A DNA stretch of 49,445 nt from Paenibacillus glucanolyticus NBRC 15330 (GTDB lineage: Bacteria > Bacillota > Bacilli > Paenibacillales > Paenibacillaceae): NCBI RefSeq assembly GCF_004000885.1, contig NZ_BIMC01000031.1, forward strand, positions 1 through 49,445. Reading direction: 5' to 3'. A model generated the notes under the pieces. It was not told where the DNA came from. It made no database searches and saw only the letters and a list, made by a program, of their open reading frames with translations. The position numbers and the translations under genes are program-made. Shown here piece after piece: positions 24,714 through 32,692 of this stretch (position 1 is the stretch's first letter; each line of letters starts with the position of its first letter).

Positions 24714-25553
24714 TCAACCTTTAATCGCTGAGGAGATGGATATGCCTTCGATGAAATATTTTTGTGCCAGGAAAAATACGATTAATGCCGGCAGCATAAT
24801 CAGAATCGTAGCCGCCATCAGCATGTTCCATTCGACGTTATACAATCCCTTAAACATGGAAAGACCCAGTGCCAGCGTATATTTATCACTGGAGTTCAGA
24901 TAGATGAGCGGTCCCTGAAAATCATTCCAGACGCCCATGAAGGTAAAGATCGATACAGCAATCAGCGGTGCCACCGACAGCGGCAGAACAATCCGGGTAA
25001 AGATCTGGAACCGGTTGGCTCCATCCACAAAGGCGGACTCGTCCAGGTCCCGGGGAATGCCGCGCATGAACTGGCGGATCAGAAATATATTAAAGGCTCC
25101 GCCACCAAAAAACGCAGGAATGATCAGCGGCAGGAAGGTATCCACCCAACCGATCTCCTTAAACATAATGAACATCGGAATCATCGTAACCTGGGAAGGC
25201 AGCATCATCGTTGCCAGCAGCACCAGGAACAGCGTTCGTTTGCCTTTGAAGTTAAATCTTGCGAATCCGTAAGCACAGATGGCCGAAGATAATACGGTTC
25301 CGATTAAGACCGGAATCAGAATCATGACGGTGTTGCCCAGGAACTTGAAGAATGGTACGGCCTGCACGGCATCCCGGTAGTTGGTCCAATGCCACACGGT
25401 CGGGAAGAAGTTATCTTTGAACACCTCGGCCGGTGATTTCAGTGAGGTGAAGAAGGTCCACAGTAACGGCACAATGACGATAAGAGCCCCGGTAATGAGC
25501 GCCAGCATGGACAGGATATGCGGCAGGCTGATACGCTTGGCAGATTGATTCAT
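24714..25553 (-). CDS. Sugar ABC transporter permease, MalG type
   Basis: 279 residues and six membrane segments. The binding-protein-dependent permease signature that contacts the ATPase is ESAFVDGANRFQIFTRIVLPLSVAPL (EAA-type loop, about residues 175-200), and the C-terminus is the usual FIEGISISSAIKG. ATG 25553 has GGAGG upstream. It pairs with the MalF-type permease gene 14 bases upstream. No ATPase gene is present, so, as in many Paenibacillus sugar systems, a shared MsmX-type ATPase encoded elsewhere would energise it. Confidence 0.94.
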   Translation of the reverse strand: MNQSAKRISLPHILSMLALITGALIVIVPLLWTFFTSLKSPAEVFKDNFFPTVWHWTNYRDAVQAVPFFKFLGNTVMILIPVLIGTVLSSAICAYGFARFNFKGKRTLFLVLLATMMLPSQVTMIPMFIMFKEIGWVDTFLPLIIPAFFGGGAFNIFLIRQFMRGIPRDLDESAFVDGANRFQIFTRIVLPLSVAPLIAVSIFTFMGVWNDFQGPLIYLNSSDKYTLALGLSMFKGLYNVEWNMLMAATILIMLPALIVFFLAQKYFIEGISISSAIKG

Positions 25554-25567
25554 GAATGACGCCTCCT

Positions 25568-26464
25568 TTAATCCTTATCATCGTCGCCCTGGTAATACAC
25601 CCACATGGACGAGCTTCGAATGACAATCAGAGTAAATACAAGAATGATGACAAACAAGATCCAGGATAATGCCGAGGCATAACCCATCTCATAATCCTGA
25701 AACGCCTTGTTATAAAGATACAGGTTATAGAACAATGTAGAATTGAGCGGACCTCCGTTGGTCATGACAAAAGCTTGGGTGAAGTATTGGAACCCGCCGA
25801 TAATCCCCATGATCAGGTTGAAGAATACCGTTGGCGATATCATCGGCAGCGTGATGCTGAAGAACCTCCGGATACGTCCGGCACCGTCCAGTTCGGCTGC
25901 TTCATGCATATCCTCCGGTACGCTTTGCAAGCCGGACAGATAAATAATGATGGTATTGCCGACACCCCAGATTCCCATTACAATGAGTGCTCCGAGCGCA
26001 TAGGACGGGTCTTGGAGCCAAGCCGGGCCCTGGATGCCGAACCATCCAAGCGCTTTGTTCAATATCCCGTATTCGGGATTGAAGATCATCACCCACATCA
26101 TCGATACGGCAACGGCTGGAATGACGGACGGCATGAAATAAATCAAGCGGAATACGTTCATGCCGCGGCTGCGCATATTGAGCAGCACCGCTATCAACAA
26201 GGACACGATTTGGTAGAGCGGCACCGATATCAGTGCAAATATAAAGGTTACCTTGAGCGATTGATAGAACAATTCGTCATGGAAAATCGCCTTGAAGTTG
26301 TCCAGCCCAACCCACTCGATCGATTGCACGCCCGTGATGATGTCCCACTTGCTAAAGGCTAGCAGCAGTGAGAACAGCATCGGGCCAATCGTAAACAGCA
26401 GAAGTCCCAGAAGCCATGGCATGATGTACAAGTAGCCGGCCCAATCCGATTTTGACTTTCGCAT
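25568..26464 (-). CDS. Sugar ABC transporter permease, MalF type
   Basis: 298 residues, six membrane segments. The coupling loop reads AAELDGAGRIRRFFSITLPMISP. The frame is open upstream, but ATG 26464 has AAGGAGG five bases before it and gives the normal N-terminus (MRKSKSDWAGYLYIMPWLLG). It lies 57 bases after the binding-protein gene, within the minus-strand sugar operon. Substrate not readable from the permease. Confidence 0.94.
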   Translation of the reverse strand: MRKSKSDWAGYLYIMPWLLGLLLFTIGPMLFSLLLAFSKWDIITGVQSIEWVGLDNFKAIFHDELFYQSLKVTFIFALISVPLYQIVSLLIAVLLNMRSRGMNVFRLIYFMPSVIPAVAVSMMWVMIFNPEYGILNKALGWFGIQGPAWLQDPSYALGALIVMGIWGVGNTIIIYLSGLQSVPEDMHEAAELDGAGRIRRFFSITLPMISPTVFFNLIMGIIGGFQYFTQAFVMTNGGPLNSTLFYNLYLYNKAFQDYEMGYASALSWILFVIILVFTLIVIRSSSMWVYYQGDDDKD

Positions 26465-26521
26465 AACAGCCTCCTTGATGAAGCAGGTGAAGCGCATGAT
26501 TATGCGCTTCACCTGTCATTT

Positions 26522-27817
26522 TTACTTGATTTTGCTATCCACGTTTTTCGCGGCTTCATCCAAAGCGCCTTTCACATCCTGCTGCTTCAGCAAAATCTTC
26601 TCCATGGCTTTGGTGAATTCCTCAACAAAAATCGGGCCATGGGTAGAACGCAAGGTGACTGGCTTCTTCGCATAATCCATCATTTCAATAACCGGCTTGT
26701 CCGCAACTTCGTTAGCTTTCACTTCTTCCAGTTCCGTTACGGTTGCTGGAAGAACCTTGCCGTTCTCGGAGCGAAGCTTCTGGGCTTCGGTACCAGACAA
26801 CCATTTCAACAGCTCATAAGCTTCCTGTTTGTGTTTGCCGTTCGCATTGATCGCCCAACCTGCACTAGCGATAATGCTGGTGCGTGTTCCGTCCTCGCCG
26901 GTCGGAATCAGGGCTGAGCCGTATTCCACGTCCGATTTGTCCAGGTCCGTCTTCACCCAGCGGCCTGTTACCATCATGGCTAATTTATCCGTCATGAACA
27001 TAGAGGAGTCACCGCCAAGCGTCTCGGCATCCTGAGGCGTAGGCGATACGCGGTCTTCGCCTTGCGACAGCGCCACATATTTTTCAATAGCGGCTACCGT
27101 CTTCTCACCGTTCATGAACCCTTCGGCTTGCGTTCCATCTTCATTCGCTATATCTGTTCCATGATCCCAGAGGTACGTGTAAATCGGATATTCCCACTTG
27201 CCGGCATTGAAGCCGAATTCGGTATATTTATTGCCTTCCTTCTTGGTCAGTTTCTTGGAAGTTTCGATCAATTGGTCCCATGTCCAGTCATTGGACGGGT
27301 ATTCCAGGCCAGCTTCATCAAACATGCGTTTGTTGTACCAGAGCGCCAGCGGATTGAAATCCTTCGGCAGATAGTACTGCTTGCCGTTGATGTTCATATT
27401 GTCGATCAGATCCTTCTGGAATATATCCAGACTGAAATCACTATCCTTGCTCAAGTAGTCATCGAGCGGTTCCACAACACCTTTTTCAACATATTTGAAG
27501 TAATCGCCTTCGCCGATCAGGAACACGTCGGGTGCTTGTCCGGCTGCAAGTGAAGTTGTCAATTTCGTGCCATAGCCTTCACTTGGAATCGGCTCGAATT
27601 TCACCTGAATATCCGGGTGAGCTTTATTGAATTCATCAGCAAGCTTCTGCTCATTCGCGCTGGCGTTCACATCCCCCCATACGGTAAAAGTCAGGTTGAC
27701 CTTCTCGCCTGCAGCCTCGTTGCCAGAATCCCCGCTCTTACCGCCGCAAGCGGATAATGCCAAAGCCGCGATGATGACCATACTAAGCATTGTTGACCAT
27801 TTCCAATTCTTTTTCAT
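26522..27817 (-). CDS. Sugar-binding lipoprotein of the ABC transporter
   Basis: 431 residues, family 1 extracellular binding protein. A lipoprotein signal ends in the lipobox LSAC, with the acylated Cys24 followed by GGKSGDSG. The mature part has the usual start (VNLTFTVWGD), AAGQAPDVFLIGEGDYFKYVEKG and YYLPKDFNPLALWYNKRMFDEAGL. ATG 27817 follows AGGAGGG. It sits 20 bases downstream of the GH65 gene, so the imported sugar is probably the substrate pool of that phosphorylase or of the debranching-type enzyme. Confidence 0.94.
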   Translation of the reverse strand: MKKNWKWSTMLSMVIIAALALSACGGKSGDSGNEAAGEKVNLTFTVWGDVNASANEQKLADEFNKAHPDIQVKFEPIPSEGYGTKLTTSLAAGQAPDVFLIGEGDYFKYVEKGVVEPLDDYLSKDSDFSLDIFQKDLIDNMNINGKQYYLPKDFNPLALWYNKRMFDEAGLEYPSNDWTWDQLIETSKKLTKKEGNKYTEFGFNAGKWEYPIYTYLWDHGTDIANEDGTQAEGFMNGEKTVAAIEKYVALSQGEDRVSPTPQDAETLGGDSSMFMTDKLAMMVTGRWVKTDLDKSDVEYGSALIPTGEDGTRTSIIASAGWAINANGKHKQEAYELLKWLSGTEAQKLRSENGKVLPATVTELEEVKANEVADKPVIEMMDYAKKPVTLRSTHGPIFVEEFTKAMEKILLKQQDVKGALDEAAKNVDSKIK

Positions 27818-27837
27818 TGAATGACCCTCCTGAATGT

Positions 27838-30168
27838 TCAATATTGGATTTGAAGCTCTGTTGAGAACTTGATAGGGTTGCCGTGAATGACCAGCTGCAC
27901 TTCCTGATCCGAATTTGCGGTCAGCGTCAAGGTCTCCCGGTTGATATGGACCTCCAAACGCTGCCCCTGCCAGTACAGCGGGAAGGAAAGCTCATCCCAT
28001 GCCTTGGGCAGATTCGGATTCATATGCAGCTCTCCGCCAAGCATGCGGACCCCTGCGAACCCCAGCACGACGCATTCCCATATGCCGCCAAGTGAAGCGG
28101 AGTGAATACCGGCATCAGAAGAATACATGTACGGCCCCAGATCGATTTGCGAAGCCCGTTCAAACAGCTGATAGGCCAGATCCCGATCACCAAAGTCATT
28201 CGCCAGAATGCTGTGCGTTGACATGGAGAGGGAGGAATCATGAAGCGTTTTCGGCTCATAGTAGTCATAATTCGCTCGCTTCACTTCTGGCGTGAATTGA
28301 TCCTCCAGCAGAAAGAACAGCATCATAATATCAGCCTGCTTGGATACCTGCATTTCCCCAACCTGATCCAGGTTATAGTCGTCGAAGATGCTGCCTACCT
28401 TGCTCTGCAACTTATATGGTGTTAAATCGATGAGTTTCTTCTGTAAGTACGTGTCATCCTGCGGGATAATCCCGTCCTGGTTTGGCTGTGGCAAATAGAT
28501 TTGCTCAATCTTGCTCTGCCACTCATTCATAGCTTCCTCCAGTTCCAGCTTCCCGTTCAGCGATTGGAACAAGTCAGCATTCGAATCTTGGAGACTGTGA
28601 TAGTATTCCATAGCCAGTCGAATATTAAAGGAAGCCATATAATTCGTGAATGCGTTATTGTCCACATGCTCCTTGTACTCATCCGGGCCCACTACCTCAT
28701 TGATTTCATATACACCCTTGGCTTCGTTCCACTCCAGACGGCTGGCCCAGAATTTAGCGGTATCAAATATCATCTCGTAGCCGTATCGGTCCATAAAGTC
28801 CTGATCGCCTGTCGCTTTGTAATAGTGCCATACCGCATAAGCAATGTCGGATGTAATATGCTGTTCTATGAAACCGGACCAAATCTTAATCTGCTTGCCG
28901 GTTACGATATCCACCTGTCCCCACTCCGGCGTGACTTCGCCATCGCTTGGCCAAGCGGCCTCCCAAGGATACATCGCCCCTGTGAAGCCGTTCTCAACCG
29001 CTTTTGCTCTGGCGCCTTCCAGACCGAGATAGCGATACTCCAGCAAAGAGCGGGCGACCTCGGGATGGGTATAGATGTAGAATGGCAGGATGAAAATTTC
29101 CGTATCCCAGAAGGAATGACCCTTGTATCCCTCTCCGCTGAGCCCCTTGGCGCCGATGCCCATTCGCCGGTCATGTGCCGGTGTCATGATCACCAGATGA
29201 TATATGGCAAACCGGACAGCCAGCTGATCGAAGGAGTTCGAAGATTGAATGGATACGTTGTATTGCTCCCAAACCTTGCTCCAGGCTAATTGATGTTCTG
29301 CAAAAAGCGGATCGTAACCAGCAGAATGGAACGCTTTCAATTCAGCCAGTGCATGCTGCCGAATATCGTCAAGGCTGGTTCCTTCAGCAAATTCACGGTC
29401 ACGGCTTGTGAATACGGTTGCCATCTTCTCGAATTCGAGACAATCGCCCGCCGCTACATCAAATGCATAGGATACGGCCACTTTACGACGATCGATATCC
29501 ATCTTGGGGGCTGTATCAATCTCTTGTTGATTTAACCGGAGTCGATGCGCCGCACCATGGACGAAATCCACCTTGGACTCGGTTGTCGTCTGAATCAGCT
29601 CAAGGAAGGTTTTATCGTAAATCCGCTTCTCACCCTCGTGGAAATGCTGACTGCCGCTGTTGCTGACCTGCCCGTCGATACCGGAGTTAATTACCAGTGT
29701 TATGCCCTCGTTCAGAGGAGTTATGCTAACCTTCAAACCGATCTGGTGCAGCTTGGCTAATGAGACAAAGCGCCTGAACTCAAATCGGATTTTCTTGCCC
29801 TCGTATTCCCAGATAAAACTTCGCACGAGCTCTGCATCGCGAATGTTCAGCATTCGCTCATACTCGGTCACCGTTCCCAGCTCCAGCGAGAACCTTGTAC
29901 CGTCTATCCGGATGTCAAGTCGCGTAATATCCGCCGTATTCGGAAGCTCCGTCACCTCGAATTCATCGAATTTATTAAATGTGCCGTTAACGAACAGGTT
30001 TCTCTTCTCCCCGATATACGACTCTTCCGCAGCTGATCGGAGACCCATATATCCATTCCCAAGCGACATAATCGCTTCACACTTGCCTAAAGCCAGCGGA
30101 TTGAATTGCACCTCGGCAAATGACCATTTCTTCAAATCTTCAGACTGTACCTCGTTGTAACTCAGCAT
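27838..30168 (-). CDS. GH65 family disaccharide phosphorylase
   Basis: 776 residues, cytosolic. GH65 enzymes split alpha-glucosidic disaccharides with phosphate into beta-glucose 1-phosphate and a sugar. Visible features are the N-terminal beta-sandwich (LGNGYMGLRSAAEES), the barrel motif GHSFWDTEIFILPF (351-364), GAMYPWEAAWPSDG, and EVVGPDEYKEHVDNNAFTN (491-509) with the general acid Glu, about residue 497. C-terminal HSASLGGIWECVVLGF is also typical. ATG 30168 lies nine bases after GGAGAGG. The family includes maltose, kojibiose, nigerose and trehalose phosphorylases, and I cannot choose between them. No beta-phosphoglucomutase gene is in the window. It is the first gene of the operon, under three LacI-type operators. 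Confidence 0.9.
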   Translation of the reverse strand: MLSYNEVQSEDLKKWSFAEVQFNPLALGKCEAIMSLGNGYMGLRSAAEESYIGEKRNLFVNGTFNKFDEFEVTELPNTADITRLDIRIDGTRFSLELGTVTEYERMLNIRDAELVRSFIWEYEGKKIRFEFRRFVSLAKLHQIGLKVSITPLNEGITLVINSGIDGQVSNSGSQHFHEGEKRIYDKTFLELIQTTTESKVDFVHGAAHRLRLNQQEIDTAPKMDIDRRKVAVSYAFDVAAGDCLEFEKMATVFTSRDREFAEGTSLDDIRQHALAELKAFHSAGYDPLFAEHQLAWSKVWEQYNVSIQSSNSFDQLAVRFAIYHLVIMTPAHDRRMGIGAKGLSGEGYKGHSFWDTEIFILPFYIYTHPEVARSLLEYRYLGLEGARAKAVENGFTGAMYPWEAAWPSDGEVTPEWGQVDIVTGKQIKIWSGFIEQHITSDIAYAVWHYYKATGDQDFMDRYGYEMIFDTAKFWASRLEWNEAKGVYEINEVVGPDEYKEHVDNNAFTNYMASFNIRLAMEYYHSLQDSNADLFQSLNGKLELEEAMNEWQSKIEQIYLPQPNQDGIIPQDDTYLQKKLIDLTPYKLQSKVGSIFDDYNLDQVGEMQVSKQADIMMLFFLLEDQFTPEVKRANYDYYEPKTLHDSSLSMSTHSILANDFGDRDLAYQLFERASQIDLGPYMYSSDAGIHSASLGGIWECVVLGFAGVRMLGGELHMNPNLPKAWDELSFPLYWQGQRLEVHINRETLTLTANSDQEVQLVIHGNPIKFSTELQIQY

Positions 30169-30217
30169 GGTTGTCATCCTCTCCAACTGTTTTTTCTCTA
30201 TTTTCTGTAAGCGATAC

Positions 30218-30231
30218 CTAAATCGTTTTCG
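30218..30231. promoter_or_regulatory. LacI-type operator 1 (imperfect)
   Basis: CTAAATCGTTTTCG, 11 of 14 bases identical to the perfect site at 30295; about 50 bases before the GH65 start. Confidence 0.6.
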
Positions 30232-30249
30232 ATACTGCTAAAAAAATAC

Positions 30250-30263
30250 CGAAAACGATTTCG
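30250..30263. promoter_or_regulatory. LacI-type operator 2
   Basis: CGAAAACGATTTCG, 13 of 14 bases of the perfect palindrome; its centre is 32 bases, about three helix turns, from operator 1. Confidence 0.7.
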
Positions 30264-30294
30264 AAATGAGCCTAAAATAAAAGCTTTCTTCACA

Positions 30295-30308
30295 CGAAAA
30301 CGTTTTCG
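30295..30308. promoter_or_regulatory. LacI-type operator 3 (perfect palindrome)
   Basis: CGAAAACGTTTTCG is its own reverse complement, with the central CG typical of LacI-family sites. It lies just past the stop codon of the LacI regulator gene. Confidence 0.75.
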
Positions 30309-30314
30309 ATAACA

Positions 30315-31325
30315 TTATTGCACCATTATTGTCTCTCTGTCAACAATTTCGAAAGAAAGAATTTTGTGATATCCTGGCGTTTGATTTTCCAGCATCTTGA
30401 TGACTTCCTCAAATGCCGAATAGCCGATTCTTGTGAAGTCCTGCCTGACCGTTGACAATCTGGGAGTCGTATAACTGGAGAGTACGATATCGTCAAAGCC
30501 CATGATGGAGATATCCTCCGGAATTCTAATGTTCAGCTCGCGGCAGCGCGTCATAAATCCGATGGCCATCAGATCACTGGATATAAAAACTGCGGTCAGA
30601 TTCGGATGCCTCTCCAAGTACGGCTCGGTAGCCTCATACGCTACTTGTTCACTGAAATCCGCTTCGATTACCCGCTTCGGATCATATACGAGTCCCGCCT
30701 CTTCAAGTGCTTCCCGGTATCCCTGAAGACGCTGCACGCTAACCGCTGCAAAATTGTGCCCATTGATCATACCGATCTCACGGTGCCCTTTATCAATTAG
30801 ATACTCCACGGCTTTTCTGGCGGCGCCTACGTTGTCCGTAATGACCGATCCGGTATGGGGACCGACAATGTCTGCATCCACTACCATGCATGGAAACTCA
30901 CTGTTCACCAGCTCGTCAAAATATGGATCCGTTGTACGTAGTCCGGAAATCACAACGCCGGCAATTTTGTTTTCCTTACAGAACTGCCAGTACGATTTAT
31001 CCTGCTGTTCAGACAAACTACGCGTATAGATCACCACTTCATATTGATAATGCTGTGCTGCCGCATAGACGCCGGTCATGATTTGGAACATAACGCCATC
31101 CTTGCCGTTTGCCTGTTCAAAGTTCGATATGATCAGCGCAATGGTCTTGGTGACCTTGTGCTTAAGGTTTTTGGCAAGGCGATTCGGGAAATAGTTCAGC
31201 TCCTGCGCAGCCTTCATAACCTTTTCTTTGGTGGTTTCGCTTACATCGGAATAGCCGTTCAGAGTCTTGGAAACGGCTGAAATCGATACATTCGCCAGCT
31301 TGGCCACATCTTTGATTGACACCAT
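30315..31325 (-). CDS. LacI-family transcriptional regulator of the sugar operon
   Basis: 336 residues. The N-terminal helix-turn-helix and hinge are VSIKDVAKLANVSISAVSKTLNG and RLAKNLKHKVTKTIA. The rest is a periplasmic-binding-protein-like sugar sensor (ALIISNFEQ, VDADIVGPHTGSVITDN, IPEDISIMGFDD, STVRQDF). It is transcribed in the same direction as the GH65 operon, with its stop 7 bases from operator 3, so it most likely represses that operon until an alpha-glucoside or derivative is present. The start codon is ATG 31325. Confidence 0.95.
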   Translation of the reverse strand: MVSIKDVAKLANVSISAVSKTLNGYSDVSETTKEKVMKAAQELNYFPNRLAKNLKHKVTKTIALIISNFEQANGKDGVMFQIMTGVYAAAQHYQYEVVIYTRSLSEQQDKSYWQFCKENKIAGVVISGLRTTDPYFDELVNSEFPCMVVDADIVGPHTGSVITDNVGAARKAVEYLIDKGHREIGMINGHNFAAVSVQRLQGYREALEEAGLVYDPKRVIEADFSEQVAYEATEPYLERHPNLTAVFISSDLMAIGFMTRCRELNIRIPEDISIMGFDDIVLSSYTTPRLSTVRQDFTRIGYSAFEEVIKMLENQTPGYHKILSFEIVDRETIMVQ

Positions 31326-31475
31326 TTATATCACCACTACCATTCGTTAGATTCACATACTATTGTATCCGTTACCAGTAAAATAGCAACAAAACGGATA
31401 AATTAGGAAGGAAAAAACGGTTCAATATCATACAAAAAGTGTAAATGATTTCAGCCTTATCGGGGCTCTGTGGAT

Positions 31476-31505
31476 GCATGATCGCATCTTCCATTGCAAA
31501 TCCTA
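31476..31505 (+). promoter_or_regulatory. Possible sigma-G-like promoter of splB
   Basis: GCATG (31476-31480), 18 bases, then AATCCTA (31499-31505), resembling the forespore sigma-G pattern (GYATA and CATNNTA) with one mismatch in each box. splB of B. subtilis is sigma-G dependent. Weak evidence. Confidence 0.3.
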
Positions 31506-31540
31506 TACCTGGATTTATTACTAGTATGGGAGGAATTCAA

Positions 31541-32566
31541 TTGGAGCGTTTTGACCCGGAACTGGTCTTTTTCGAGCCGGCCGCTTTGGAGTATCCGCTT
31601 GGCAAAAAGCTTCATGCATGGTTTGAAGAGTTAGGCACTCCCATCAAAATGACCACTTCCCATAATCGGGTAACCGGCATTCCGGGGGAGACCGAAACTG
31701 AAAAATACCGCAACGCTAAGCGCACCCTCGTTGTCGGGATTCGAAAAACTCTGGAATTTGATACGTCCAAGCCATCTGCAGAGTATGCCATCCCGCTTAC
31801 CACGGGATGTGCAGGACATTGTCATTACTGCTACCTCCAAACTACTATGAGCTCGAAGCCTTATGTTCGGATTTACGTCAATCTGGATGAAATTCTGGAT
31901 CGGGCGAAGCAGTATATCACAGAACGTTCACCGGAAATTACCCGGTTCGAGGCGGCTTGTACCGGCGATCCCGTCTCCCTGGAGCATCTGACCGGAGCAC
32001 TGGCATATTACATTGAATTCATGGCTAAGCAAGAACATGGACGGCTCCGATTCGTGACCAAATTCGCCAACATTGATTCCTTGCTGAACGTCGAGCACGG
32101 CGGACATACCCGGGTCCGATTCTCCATCAATTCCGATTATGTCATTCGGTATTTCGAGCCCGGAACCTCTTCCTTTGAAGAACGGATCGAAGCAGCGGGC
32201 AAAATTGCGGAAGCCGGATATCCGCTGGGTTTCATCATCGCTCCGATTGTCAAGTATGACGGATGGCAAGAGGGCTATTGGCATCTGCTAGAGAAGCTTC
32301 ACGAGCGGTTAAGCCACGTAGAGGTAAAGGATCTAACATTTGAACTCATTCAACATCGGTTTACCAAAACAGCCAAAAACACCATTTTGAAGCGTTATCC
32401 GAAAACCAAGCTGGACATGGAAGAAGAAGACCGGCAGCTTAAATGGGGAAGATACGGAAAATTTAAATATGTCTATAAAGCAGAGACCGTTGAAGAATTC
32501 CAGCAGCTGTTCGAAAAGGGAATCAAGGAATATTTTCCAAAAGCGGAAATTGCGTATTTCGTGTAA
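31541..32566 (+). CDS. splB: Spore photoproduct lyase
   Basis: 341-residue radical-SAM DNA repair enzyme that reverts the spore photoproduct (a thymine dimer formed by UV in spores) during germination. The frame is open from 31445, but TTG 31541 has GGGAGG six bases upstream and gives a start (ERFDPELVFFEPAALEYPLG) that lines up with B. subtilis SplB. Counted from there, the iron-sulphur cysteines are 90, 94 and 97 (CAGHCHYC), and Cys140 in EAACTGD corresponds to the catalytic hydrogen-donor Cys141, all offset by one. No splA precedes it. This gene marks the organism as a spore former. Confidence 0.95.
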   Translation: MERFDPELVFFEPAALEYPLGKKLHAWFEELGTPIKMTTSHNRVTGIPGETETEKYRNAKRTLVVGIRKTLEFDTSKPSAEYAIPLTTGCAGHCHYCYLQTTMSSKPYVRIYVNLDEILDRAKQYITERSPEITRFEAACTGDPVSLEHLTGALAYYIEFMAKQEHGRLRFVTKFANIDSLLNVEHGGHTRVRFSINSDYVIRYFEPGTSSFEERIEAAGKIAEAGYPLGFIIAPIVKYDGWQEGYWHLLEKLHERLSHVEVKDLTFELIQHRFTKTAKNTILKRYPKTKLDMEEEDRQLKWGRYGKFKYVYKAETVEEFQQLFEKGIKEYFPKAEIAYFV

Positions 32567-32620
32567 TCGGGTACACGCACCCAGCCCTGATCCGAAACTT
32601 TATTCTCCGCTCAACATGAT

Positions 32621-32650
32621 AACGGACACCTCACGGTGCCCGTTATTTTC
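32621..32650 (+). terminator. Terminator after splB
   Basis: AACGGACACC (32621-32630) pairs with GGTGCCCGTT (32635-32644), one mismatch, followed by ATTTTCC. Confidence 0.6.
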
Positions 32651-32692
32651 CGATATGTTTCTATTCATCTTTCGTTAATCTAAGACCTTCCT

